DNA from: Flectonema sp. DT1601
Lineage: Eukaryota > Euglenozoa > Diplonemea > Diplonemida > Diplonemidae
Length of the DNA stretch: 64,000 bases
Assembly: GCA_964019425.1 (NCBI GenBank)
Contig: OZ025809.1
Location: 913,588 to 977,587 of the forward strand
Direction of reading: 5' to 3'
The first letter of the stretch is position 1. The number at the start of each line of letters is the position of its first letter. This document shows positions 35,401 to 48,300 of the stretch, in pieces. Below the pieces are notes generated by a model that was given only the letters and a program-made list of their open reading frames with translations, did not search any database and was not told the DNA's origin. The translations under genes were made by a program, and so were the position numbers.

Positions 35401-37262
35401 CGTCACAAAAGAAGTTATAAATTGGGTTCCTGTCTATGCTATGGCGGCGGGGACATTTGTTTGCATCTTATTAATGATCGGCTTGTATTGCTACAAAGTA
35501 CGTCAACGAAAACAAGAACATACCACATCAGGAGAAGACATATACGAAAAGTACGGTGATATCCCTGACGACAATGACTCAGATATGATAACAATTTATA
35601 AAGAAGCTGATGAACCAATGGGAATACTTTGGGATGATCACACACTCTGTATTGATGTCGTCCGAGGTAGTCCAGCTTCAAGATATAATGTCGACAGATT
35701 TACTCAACGTCGTATTGCGAAGGTTAACAATATGCGAGTTACTCGTCTTTCTGAAATTAAAGAAGCCGTTGAAGGAAAGACTGTTGTTGTTCTCGAATTT
35801 GAGCCTCGTTCTGTATCATTAACAGTCTGTCTTTCAACATCAGTTGAAGACTTTCACGAGCCATCTTTCCTTAAACAGTTTGCTGCTAAGGTTTCTTCTT
35901 CATTAGATCTTGAGAACTTTACTCCTGCAGATGTTGATATCCAAAGTGTTGTAGCAAACTTTGAAGGAGATACTGACGTAACAATGAACTTAACTGGATT
36001 GACTGCTTCACAAGTTGCTACTGTTTCGAGATTGTGTCAAACTCCGGGAACAAACTTTCAAACTGCCCTCGGCATCAGTGGTGCTACCATGGGAAAAGGC
36101 AGTGAATTGGTACCAAAGGCATCAAAGAAGACTTCAAATAATGTTATCGACAATGGATCTGATAATCCTCTTTGGATCTGCTGCCAATGGGTTGCTGGTG
36201 CAGCCGAAGCTGCCGGATGCTATATTCAATCACTACAGCTAGAAGGAGGTCTTCCAGTGTGGCATTTCAACTCTGAACCACTAAACCATTACGTGTACTC
36301 AACAGTTCAAGGATATTGGGTAGTTGTAAATAATAAGGTTTGTGTTTATCACTTTCACAACAACTACTAATCTCTCTCACAATTTATTTCTAAACAATAT
36401 AAACCAACAGGAACTAATCGGTAGAGACCTAACTAATTGTGGTTACATTATTCGATCAAAGAAACCACATCAAGGAGTAACTCCACACTTTATAAAAGAA
36501 TGGGTCACAGTAGAAGGTAGTGAAGACGCTGACTCTCACATTATAGTTTCAGCAACACAACCTAGGACAAAGGATTTCTTTGTGGGACAAAGAGTTGTAT
36601 TTCCAACACATTTAGAACTAGAGGATGGTATCGTGATTGCTAAGAGATCAGAAGGTATTGTTATGGGAGAAACTGGAGATGAATTAGTAAAAGTATTCCT
36701 TCTAAATGAAGCTGGTGATTATGTTACCGTGTCTTATGATGCTATTGACAGTCCTGATGGTCCAAAGTGTGCTGTTTGGAAAACATGTACAGATGGTAAC
36801 TCTCAGTGGATGGGAGCAACTATTGTTAAAGTACGTAACAGACTTGTTAAAGTTCATTATGACTGTGGATATTGTGAAGATGAATGGATTGATATCGAAG
36901 CACAGGCAAACGACATCAGACTCACTGGTGTTGTACAATTCTCTGTGGGTGATCATGTTCAGCTTGAGGCTTCCTACGAACCAACCCAAGGTGACAGCAT
37001 AAAGAAAAGAGAACCAGGCACCATTGTTTCTATAGGAGAAGGAATAGCAAAACCATACCTTGTCGAAGGCAAGGAAGGATCTGCTTGGTATGCGGCGGTT
37101 GATCTGGTTTTACACAGACCAGTGGGTAATGTACCAGCAGCAATGGACATAACTGAAAGTCACAATCACGATTACTCAACTGTTCCTTCGAACAGTGATG
37201 AACAAGCAGCTCTAGTAGGCCAGCAAGGAACCATGTATGAAGCCACAACCGATCTCTCATAG
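29462..37262 (+). CDS. Giant PAN/apple-lectin receptor with intracellular PDZ-like and Tudor-like modules (paralogue 1)
   Basis: Four exons (29462-34267, 34335-34579, 34651-36337, 36411-37262) give 2529 residues. A signal peptide (residues 1-17, IILTIAILTIS) precedes nine PAN/apple-type domains (about 25-755), each with a C...ECQ..C...C...C pattern such as ATLAACQKYCEWIDGC. Then follow an unassigned domain (about 778-1040), two more apple-like domains (about 1056-1235), an EGF-like module (about 1233-1275), another unassigned domain, and a C-type-lectin-like domain (about 1415-1538, NSWCKLDSRKLACP...YWAGARC...YPVCQ). An EGF module (CTCTCDHGFKGTDC, about 1694-1745) and a juxtamembrane domain lead to one membrane helix (about 1943-1966). 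Inside are a PDZ-like domain (about 2002-2070, EPMGILWDDHT...GSPASR), an alpha/beta domain, a GYWVVV repeat-like unit and Tudor/SH3-barrel-like units (about 2297-2482, WMGATIVKVRNRLVKVHYDC). Ligand binding at the surface coupled to an internal scaffold is the inferred role. Domain names rest on motif reading only. Confidence 0.75.
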
Positions 37263-38824
37263 TGATAAGATTGATTGCGAAAATCCCTTTCTTTTTTTAC
37301 AAAAAAATTTCAAATGAGTGTTCCTCTCCCTCTGCAATCAAGTTACCCCCCCGTCTCATACCCGATCACAAAAAGACTTCTTTTTCAAAATTATAAGGGA
37401 AAATAAGAAAAAAAAAAAAGTCACACATCTATATCTCCCTCTCCCTTTTCCTTTGAACTGTAGTTGGGGTCTAGCCAAAACTATGTATGGGCTACCCTGT
37501 AAAACTTCAGAAGCAGGTGTTTTTGTACTTATTGAGCAATTAGTTACCAGAAATAGAATGCTGTCTGTTCTGGGATTGCCTTTTTGTTCTTATTTTTATT
37601 TTTATTTTATTAATTATATGGTGATATACAACTCGATTTTTCGATTTTTTTTGCACCCGTTTCTCTATTTTTTTTTTCTATTCGGATAATTCCATTGCAG
37701 AAAAGCACATTGCTGATGGTGAGTTTCCTCTGGAAAAACTTTTATTTAGACATATCAGCTTTGCTTTTTAGCAAAAAAAGTTTCCTCTCTTTTTAACTCA
37801 TTTTTTCTTTTTTTTTTCTTCTCTTTTTTTTTTGTTGTTATTGTGCGTTCATTTTTTTTTTTTTTTTTTTTTTTTGTCCCCATCGAGTTTTAATATGATT
37901 CAGCAAAGAATGTCGTAAGTAAAAAAAAATTTTGTTTTTCTTACGAAAAAAAAAAAAAAAAATCTTTTATATAAAAAAAACTCTTATAATTGATTCACAA
38001 AAAAAACAACAAAAAAAAAAAACAAAAAAAAAAGAAAATTGTTATTTCACCCCTAGTGTTAGCAGAGCGTACTGTTGATGGTGGGCTGTGCTTGTCGTTT
38101 TGTTTAATCGTTTGAGGCAATTCCGGAAGATAACATGCATCGCAAGGTAGTCAGTCTCAACTGAGAAAGATGGTATCAACTTTCCCTTTGGTCTGTTCTA
38201 CCATCCTTAATAGTTAGTTAAAAAACTAATTGTTTTTACCAATCCAAAATCTCAACGATCTCTCTCTCCTATTTCCCTAAAATACTATTTTAGTTATAGA
38301 CTCCTAATTACTATTTATCTCTTTTTTTTTCCTTATTTTGATTCTCTTTCCTGTTTAATTTGTGTTCTGCTGTCTACTGCTATACCTGCTATACTAGGTT
38401 ACATCAGACCAGTTGGAACACTGCAGAAGTAAGTATCTAGTACTGCACTGCTTTGTATTGATAGGGAGTGGGTTAGTGTGCGCATCCCAGGGAGCTTGGC
38501 TCCTGCATTCTCTTTCAGTGCAGGCATGTTGAAGAATAAGCAAATAAAAAACAAAAAAACTGCTCCCTTTGATCAGTATCGAAACGTAGTGGATGTTCGA
38601 AACGCGGAACGATATCTTGCAAAGAGGAAACTGCACCCGAGAGATGTTGGTGATCAGTTCATGTCAAGTGTTCTTTACTTTTATCTCATTCTTCATCACC
38701 CCTATTCCGCCAAACCACGTGAAGTGACTCTTTTTCTCCTTTATCATTACTAGAGAATCTGCAGAAGTGCTTATTCTTTTTATCGATAGATGTGAGGGCC
38801 GGATAATTTTTTTTCAAAAAGACG

Positions 38825-38857
<33 letters not shown>

Positions 38858-41800
38858 CAAACCGTGTGATCTCACACGCTCCAACACATTGATACAGCAT
38901 TACCCTCATTTATTAAATATTGCATGCGAATAATGATGACTTGCTTGTTTGCCCTTGCGGAAGCAAAGAGTAAACCGTAGATGAACAATAGCAGAGAAGG
39001 AATTAAAAAGAAGAAAGAAAGAAAGAAAAAAAAAAAGAAATAAAAAACACACACATATAGTGTTATATGGACAATAAATCATGCCTGACCACCATTTTGG
39101 TGAAGCTCGGTCCTGATATATAAGTATTTTTTTTTATATCTTTATTTATTTATTTATTTTTTTTTTGCTTTTTCGAAAATAAAGTATATTATAGCTGCAT
39201 AATGCCAATTTCCTTGTACTCAAGCAATTGCAACTCCTTTTGCGTTGTGAAGAGGGGGGGAAAAAGAACGAAAAAAAAAAAAAAAAAAAAAGAAGCAACT
39301 GGAATACCTTCTGCTAAACTGCCGTGAATTGTTTCCTTGATGTTAAGGAACTCCCCTGTCGTTACGGTCATTGTGTCGTTTATTAACCTTTTTTTGTTAG
39401 TAGCTATTTGAAATCTATTTTGAGACTTGTTGCGTAACAACTGCAGTTGATTAAGAAACGAAAAATGTTTTTAAAAAAAAAAAAAAAATTAGTTGACTTC
39501 CTCCTTTCATGAGAGCGACGCAGTTTAAACTCTTAATTCTCTATGTCTTGTGTAATATTGATGTTTAAATATGTTCTTGCTTTAAAGCGTTTTAAAAGTC
39601 TGTTGGGTCATCCCCAGCAAACACATGTATTGAGACCCACCTATAGCGCCTTCTCCTTTGTCTCCTTCCCATTTGTTTTTTTAAATCAACAAGTTAAGTT
39701 GAATCAAGCCTAGTAAGCTGAATGACATGAGTCATTTACATAAACTGAGCACTAAGGAGCGTGGCGGATAGTGATCAAATACGTTAACCCTAACGCTTTT
39801 ATTGATTAAAATAACTGCCAGTTGCGATGGAGCACAGCTTGCGTGTCCTTTTTTTTGCGAACCCCCCCCCTCTAATGATGCTTTCACTACCTCATGCGAC
39901 TTGCGAATGATTTGGATCTAGGGTCAGAATATATAAACCTTCTTGATTGAGGACCACGTGTATTAATAGTCCTGCTGCTAATCACAATCAATAATGAGTT
40001 TTCTCTGTACATATCAACACAAGTATCTGTGTTTGTGTATGGTGCATCTGCGATTTCTGAGTTGTTATACTGTTTTTATCCTTTTATGTTTCTCGAAGAC
40101 GTTACGAGTACGTCGAAATCGTTAGGCGTGTCGGGTGTGTATCTCATCGAAACATTATGGTAAGCAGAAACTACTTGCATTACGTGCGTTTTCCTCGTGT
40201 TTTCGGATGTCATGTAGAGCTGTTGTCATGTTACTCGGCTGCTCTTTGGCGTGCCTTTTTCTCATGTCAGGATGAAGACATACGTCATTTTACATTAGCT
40301 GAGCCGAGTGGCTCAACTTACTCAACTTACGTGTAAAATGTCGCATCCTTCTGGAAAACAGCAGCAGAGACTTCTTGCGTCAGGTGTTTTCTTCCTCTTC
40401 ACCCCCCTTCTTCTTTGTACATCATTTGGGTTTGACACAATCGCCCCAGTGGTGCTTCTTGCATTGGATACGAATTATTGCTCTTTGAAGGAAAGGGTTG
40501 AGATGTTAATATTTCTGTTGCGTTTGGATTCCTGTAAAAAATACACCGGCTGTGTTAAAGAGAGGTCTATGTGCTAAGGTTCTTCCTGCACGAATCTGTC
40601 TACACAAAATGCTTCTTCGTTCCTCATATTCTTTAAGTTGCTTTTTATTTATTTTTTCCTCCTCCCTCCCCTACTCCATCCATGAAATTTATGCTAACGT
40701 CAGATTTCAAGAAAAAAAAAGAAAAAGAAAGAAAGTGTCGCATATGAAAGAGCGTCTCCGATACAGCAAACCAAAGAAAAGGCACTTTTTATGGAGTATA
40801 AAAAAAAATACTTTTTTTGCAGATTGTGTTTTGTTGGGTTATTCAATGAATCGTTGTTTTTGTTTAAATACGATTGGTCAACGAAACGAATCCAACGGCA
40901 AGTATCCGCCATGTGGAAGTTTATGGAAACTTCGGTTGTGTTAAGAAATGGCTCTCTTCTTTTTTTCTTTTTCTTCTTTCTAGTCATCTAGTTATTTGAA
41001 GGCGTGCACTCCTTTCATTCCTTTTGCTTGACGATAGTTAAGCTAAATCAGTAGAATCAAGTTATATAGCTGAGGAGTAATTGTGGAACGTGCACAACAA
41101 TATAGGCATTATTATTTTTATTTTTATTTATTCCCTTTTGGTTGTTGCTGCAATTTTTTTTTTTTTGTTGTTCGCCACACAAGAGAAGAACAAAAATCTA
41201 CTATTTTTTTTTTTTTTTTTTTAAGTTCTTTTTTTCTTTCTTCTTGCAACGACCAGTACCAACCAATCAAATCATCGAATGGTCTCCGTCAGTTGTAAAT
41301 ACGACTTATAGGCTCTCCTCCGATATTATTCGGACGAGCATAATTCGCATTCTTTACAACACTCAGTTACGATTTCCGTTTTCTAATTGTAAGGTGGGTG
41401 GTGTTTATTAGCGGATTATCCCTTATAAAACTAATATTTACCTTGCAATTTGATCTTACACTTCAAGAAAACAAGCAGAATTTTCATTTTTCATTTTCTT
41501 TTTTTAAATTTTATTAGAACCCCCCTATTCTTTCATTTTTTTCCTCCCCCAAGATTTGAATTTGGCAGGGCTATCGAAGCATCTCAATGAAAAGACTATG
41601 TCACTTGGTAGAAGTACAAAGCATAACACTTCCTGTCTGCTTCTTGGAACGCATCTTCATTAACATTCATGTTCCTGCTGTAGACTTAGTGTAAGTTCAC
41701 CAACGGTGAAGTCAGTTTTTTCCATTCGAAATGCTTTAACTGTCCTGTCTTAATGTGTAGCAGCATGTGCATCGGTCTTGGTTGGGGGGGTTTTTTTTTT

Positions 41801-42040
41801 CTGCTGCACGCGACAAGCAAAAAAAAAAAAATAAATAAATAAAGAATCTCTCTCACTCTCATGCCTCAAGCTTTTTTGGTTTGTCCTTTTTTTTGGTTTC
41901 CATATTTCTTTTTTTCCCTTTTCGTTTTATATTTCTTTCAACTCATTCGCAACTTCGTCTAGACGAATGTTGCTGTCGTAGTTGCTTCCCTCTGCTCCCC
42001 CCCTTCCTCCATTCCCAGTGCATGTCAGCCTGCAGTAGAC
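37263..42040 (+). other. Intergenic region, no convincing gene
   Basis: About 4.8 kb, T/A-tract rich (30 T at 38826-38855; others near 37852, 39268 and 41203). Early bases are probably 3'UTR. There are scattered donor- and acceptor-like sites, for example a GTAAGTAT donor near 38430 and a TTGCAG near 37700, which could mark untranslated exons. Short open frames (for example 40308-40577 and 40552-40944) lack family resemblance and contain homopolymer-derived runs. No tRNA or known RNA gene was seen. Confidence 0.45.
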
Positions 42041-42349
42041 ATGAAGTCGTCAGGCATCAGCTTCTCCGCAGAGATGCTGGTCGGTAAGTGTATACTTCCT
42101 GTGACTATAAATTATTTTGGTTGACAACTCTGTAAAAAAAAAAAAATAAAAAAACTGAAAAAAAGCACAAAATTATTTTATATAAAAAAAATTAGCCAAA
42201 GCTTTATTATTTCAAAATACGTCTACGTAAAGATCGAAGTAATTATAATATTCTCTTTTCAGAGCAGGTCGTCAGGGAACTCTATGTAAGGTGTTATGAA
42301 ATAATTACAAGCAATCGTAGTGAACTTTTTACTTATTTTTTCCCGACAG
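42041..42349 (+). promoter_or_regulatory. Possible spliced 5' leader with short upstream reading frame
   Basis: Splice-like signals chain towards the ATG of the second receptor: an exon ending at 42083 before GTAAGTG, an acceptor TTCTCTTTTCAG ending at 42262, a 23-nt exon to 42285 before GTAAGG, and a pyrimidine-tract acceptor TTTTTTCCCGACAG ending at 42349. If so joined, an ATG at 42041 opens an upstream frame of 32 codons that overlaps the receptor's start codon in another frame and would be expected to lower its translation. This is inference from splice motifs only. Confidence 0.3.
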
Positions 42350-42368
42350 AAGAAATCAAATCAAAATA

Positions 42369-45300
42369 ATGTGGAATAGAATTCCACAAGTATTATTACT
42401 ACTGGCCCTGCAGACTGCTGGGGCGGTAGACTCGTTCACCTGCGTAGAGAACACTGGACTGATGAGTTCAGATATTCTCTCTGTTGAGAACGTTGAAACA
42501 CTCAAAGCATGTGAAGAGTTCTGTGCCAAGACAGACATCTGCCAAGCTTTCGTGTACACAAAGTCACAAGAGTGCGCACTGAAAGACGAAGTTGGTACAA
42601 GTCAAAGTGCTGATGGAAGCACTTCCTGCACAAGACAGAAAGACATCGCAGCTGACAAGGTAGTAGCGAAGAGAACTGCCGGAGGGTTTGAGTGTGAGAT
42701 TGGATCATACGTAGGTCAGGACTTCTTCTACATTGAGAACATTTCCACATTAGAAGCCTGCCAAGATCACTGTACTCAAATAAGTGGTTGCGTTAGTCTT
42801 ACATACGCATCAAACACCTGCACGCTGTACGATAAGTTAGCAACTTTCGATGAGTCTAAGAAATCTCACTTGACTTGTAAGAAGACCCAACACTTCAAAT
42901 GTGCGGAGGGTATGAAATTCGGAAACCCATTATTCGCGATTGGAGACGTTGCCTCGCTGGAAGAATGTCAAAACCAGTGCGTAGCCTTTGCCGTATGTGG
43001 AGGTATCAACTATGGTCAGGATAAGTCTTGTGAGTTGGTTTCTTCTACTGATGGAGCTGAGGGAGAAGTTTCTTCTACTGCGTGTGCTGTTATTTTGAAG
43101 AATGCTGAAAAGGAAGCCGTCAAACCAGTTGTAGAGAAGACCCCGAAAGAAGAGACAACTACTGAGGTAAGCAAAGTATCATTCTCATGTCGCAACACAG
43201 CAACTCTTGAGGGAGCTGACTTGGTCTCATTTGGAAATGTCGCAACAGTAGCAGAATGTCAGCAATACTGTCTCTCAGTAAGCCTCTGCAGAGGTTTCAT
43301 TTACAGTGGAGATGAATGCCAACTGAAACCAGTTGCAACATTTATTGAAACCGAAGAGCGTAAAGAAGTTGCCTGCTTAATGGACACTCCGACTGATACT
43401 GAAATAGTAGTAAAAGCTTCGGAGTACCAATGCGCTGAAACAACTTACGTTGGTGGCGATATTAAGGTTGCTGCAAACTATGATGAGGACAGCTGCAGAG
43501 ATCTCTGTTCATCAAGTGATGAATGTGCTGTTTTTATGTATCTCGGAGATAAGACTCAAACCTGTACTTTAAAATCTTCAACAGCGACAGAGCTATCCGC
43601 AGATAGCGCAGCTGTTCCAATGTCAGCATCTGGTGTTGCTTGTAAGAAGAAGATTGAGGACTCAAAGTCTTCTCCTGTCCCACTCCCTGAACACTTTCTA
43701 CATGAAGTCCGTCTCGATGTTTTCGACTACTCAGAGTTGTTTTCTACCATCGGAATGGGAAGCATTTCCGGTACTCCAATCAAACATATCAGTGCCGTAT
43801 CTCAAGAGAGATGTATGGCTCAATGTCAAGTAAATGACAAGTGTGAATACGCTGCTTTTAGTTCGTCTCATGGATGTCAACTTTTAGACGAGTCTACTGC
43901 GATTATTGAAGACGAGACTAGTCACTTTAAGATTTGGAGTAAGAAACCATCTGATACTGCTGAGGGATACCAATGTTCAAGAGGAGCATATGTTGGAGGT
44001 ACCATCTCAATAATTCACGGAGTATCATCTCTCTCAGAGTGTGCAAGAGAGTGTACATCAACTAAAGGATGTGTTGTAGTTGTGTACCACGCAGGTGATT
44101 CTCGCTGTGCTTTAAAAGCTCTTCACGCTGTCGAAACTAAAGATGTTGTTGAGTTATCAACTGCTTGCGTTAGTAACGATATTCGTAAGAGTGAAGAGTT
44201 CAAATGCTCTGAGAAAGTATCCTACGGAGAAGGATCTATTTCATTAGTTGAGGATATTTCAAGTATCGAAGACTGTATGAATGCTTGTAAGGGTTCATCT
44301 GACTGTGTCTTTGTACAGTTCATGGCTCAGAGAAAGGCTTGTGAACTAAAAGGATCATCAGCTGTAGCTGAATCAGGTATTGAGGGAATAGTTTCTTGTT
44401 CAAGAGAAGATGTTACGACTGACAGTAGATCAGTTCAGACACTTCAGGCAGCTGGTCAGGAAACTGAACCTGCTGTTTCTTTTGTTAAAGTCAAAGTATC
44501 CTTTTCTATTGATAGATTGACCCCTTCAGTTTGGTCATCTCAAGAACTTCCTGCAGCTATCTCAACTAGCAACCCGACTGATATTGTCGTCACAACAAGA
44601 GTAAGAGTTCCAGTTGGTCTTCTTCCAGTTTTATACGCAACTTCAGTTCACCATGCTTTATCAACAGAACTGATGAGACAGGATAATATGTTTGTGACTA
44701 AGTTAAATCCAACTCTTCGTCATCTTGGATTAAACCCAATCGTTACAAGTGACTCTAAAAGTGGATGGGAAGTCTCAAATAATGGATTTGACTGGACTCA
44801 GACAATTAGAATGGTTAAGATGCCGGTAGTGTTATCTCAATCATCACTTGAATCGGTGACTGAGAGATTACAACTCGCTAGAGATCTCGCGAATGCGATG
44901 GGTGTTTCTGCTTCGGTAGTTTCTATTCTTGAGATTTTTCAATGTTCTGACCCAGCAGGAACTCAGAACTGCGAACGTATTTGGGAAAGCGCATCACCAG
45001 AATCTGCAGCTGGTCGCAGAGTTTCAACCCTACAAGCAGGAGGTAACATTAAAGTTATAACAACATTTGATTTACCTGCTGGTATGAGTAAGTTCGAATA
45101 CTGCATTCAACTTGTTAACACTCTTCAAGTGAATACTTTTGGAGTTCGTACAGCAGCTGATTGTGAACAGTACCGTGACGACACTATGATGATGGGTGAC
45201 TCTCCTGTTGATTCACCACTTGATGATATGACTCAATCAGATCTCTCTAGAAGACTTTTGTCAATTAAAACTGCTACTTCATCGAGAGGTGTTAACCCTC

Positions 45301-48300
45301 TTCAATCTAATGCCGGTACTAAAACTGGTCATCGTCGTTCCTGCAGCGATGGTTGGAAAGGAGATGCATATGGAGTCATGTCCAATAGTTTTAATGTAAA
45401 TGCTGGTGCTGAAGTTACTGGAACTCTCATACAATGTATTGATAAGTGTGTTCAGACTGAGTCTTGTTACGCGTTCTCGAGAGATAGATCCTTAGCTGAT
45501 ACTCAAGAAGGAACTTGTTGGTTAAAGAAAACCGTAATGCCAGTTGTAGGAGATCAATACAAACACGATGGCTTAGAAACATATGTTGTATCTTGTCCAC
45601 CAGAGACTGACCCATGTAAATGGTACCACATGCAGAATGTTGATATTTCTGGAACTGCTGACTCTGAAGTAGCTGTAAAACCAATCGTTACTTCAAGTGA
45701 GTGTTCTTCATTATGTGAACTGATACCTGATTGTATCGCTGTCTCTTATCGTATGGAAGATCACTCTTGTACTTTTATCAAGTCACTTCCAAAAATATTA
45801 AGACCTTCAGATGGATTCTTATCTAGTGTTTGCTACAGAGTATCACTCGCAAAGACTCCTTGTGATGAAGGTATTTGTGGAATCAACCCGGAAAACGACT
45901 GCTTTCCTCTTCTTGGAGACAATGGTGTACCAACACACAGATGCATATGCGCTGATGGGTTTAAGTGTGATGGTGTCTGTGATGCTGAGATTGCTAATAA
46001 TTGTATTCGTTCTGACATTACTCTTCAAACCTTATTCACTGAAGCTTTAGAGAACATATTAGGTCTTGATAAACTTGCTTATGAAATGCTATCTGTTGAG
46101 AATGTTGACAGCGGAGTACCAGCAACCGTTTCAAACTCAAATATCGTCGTATCCACTGCTAAGGTTTACGTTCCAACAAAGCACATCGTTCACATTACTT
46201 TCAGTAAGACTGATTCAGCTGATCTGGTTGGTGAGAAGTTAAACGCTCTGAGAAGTTCCATCACTTCAGGTCTGCTTCTGTCACCAGAGAAGATTTCTGT
46301 TCAAAGTTTGTGTCATGTTCTACCATCAGGTGAAATAGCGGCTTGTTTTAATGAACAACAAGATACGATTGAAGTACCTGTTAGACCTCTTGTAAAAGTT
46401 TCTCCTTCAGATGGTTGGTCATCAGCCAAGTCATGGTGTACTTCTGAAGGTGAGAAGATGGCAACCCCAAAGAACTCTGTTGAAGTTGCTCAACTTATTG
46501 AAGATGCTTACGGTGAGATGACTGAGAGTCGTAGGTACTGGGCAGGAGCTCGTTGCACAGCAGAAGATTGCACAGATGCTGCGAACTGGCAGTGGGAGGA
46601 CTCTTTGGAAACTGTTGACTGGCAAAATCTTGCCTTCGGAAATGACTTGTCAATCCTTTCAAAGGGAGACTGTGCAGTCTTTCAGTGGGACCCAGTTCTT
46701 ATCAGGTGGGCTCTTAATGCAGAAAAGTGTAACTACAAGAAAGCATTCCCAGTCTGTCAGGAGTCTTCCTCACCTGATGCCAGTCGTGCTGAAGAGTGTA
46801 ACTCTCAAGCATGTGACTTGCGAGTAACTTTTGCTATCGAGTTGAAGCACGTTCGCTCTATTCACTTCTACACCATTGCCGATAGCATGGCAAAGAGATA
46901 CAACCCATCAGTTGACTTCACTCCAGGAACTAAGATTGTTGATGCGGATGGTAATATCTTAGTATGTTATATTATTTATGTTTTTATATTATCGTTGAAT
47001 TGCTTTCTGAACTAAAATAATAAACACCACACAGGGATACGTTGATGCTCTGGGAAAGACAAAGGCAATCCCATACCCGCCAGTTGATGAACCAACCAAC
47101 CCAATCCTCTTAAAAATGACTGGGTATAAGTATTTGTCGGAAAGACTGAGAGCCTTCTTAAGCTCACAAATTGCTGATTTTGTTGATAAAACTGTCGGCC
47201 TTACTACCGAATACAATAACTTATGCCACGTCTCAACTGAGCAACAGCACCTCAGATGTGATACTGCTTGTACACTGTATGTTGTTATTGTTTAGTTGGT
47301 TTATTTTTATTACTATAATCTAAAGAACAAAAATAACTCAAAAAAAAAAAACTCCAAACAGTGTCAACCCGCTGTTGGTGCAAAGAACATCGTGCAAGGG
47401 AGCACCACTTTGCTCAGCTATTGTTGCATGTAGTGGTCACGGAACAGTTAAGGGGTACATTGGTCACTGCACATGTGCATGTGATGTTGGGTTTACTGGT
47501 ACTGACTGCGCACAGTGTGCAGCAGGTTATGATGCTTACCCAATGTGTCTTGGTGATAATGGAGGTGATGCTGTTAGTCCTTCACCAGATCTCAATTCTG
47601 ACGCTGATCCTCTCTTTGAGGTGTTCCATATCTTCTTTAAGAGTGGAAGTGGAAGAATTGAAAGCAGTCTCATTGAAATCAGAAACGGTGTCTCATCTGC
47701 TCTCTCAGATGTGACTTTAGAACGCACCGTAAGATACGTGTGTCCAATTAATGTCTGTTTGGGATCTGATATCTGTAGGACAGCTACTATTGCTTCATGG
47801 ATCTCATCAAAGAGAAGTCAATGTACCATCGTTGACACTGATCCACAACAATCTGAAAGTGACAGAGACGCATCAACTCTACAGGGAGGTCAAATCTGGG
47901 ACATCGATGACGCAGAATCAGTACTCGAAGTTAGTGTTAAGTACAATGGAGTAGCATCAGCAACTGGTACTGCTGTCACAGCTGATGCCATTCGAAGAAT
48001 TACTTCGGAAAGCCTCTTCACAAGCTTCGAAGTAATCAACGCAGTCAGCGTCTACGGACCATCCGCAACTAGAGATCAATCAGAAATTATTGATGACAAT
48101 TTAAATGTCAGCAACAAGTCAATGATGGCTCCTGTTATTATTGAAAAGGAAACTAGTATGGTTACGTTTATCGCAATTGCGGCATCTGTGGCTGCCTGTC
48201 TGTTGGCTATCATTGGATTCTTATTATTTAAGATGTACCAACGTAATAAATGGACTGAAGAAGAAACCACTACTGGAAAGGCTATCTTCCAAGAGTTTGG

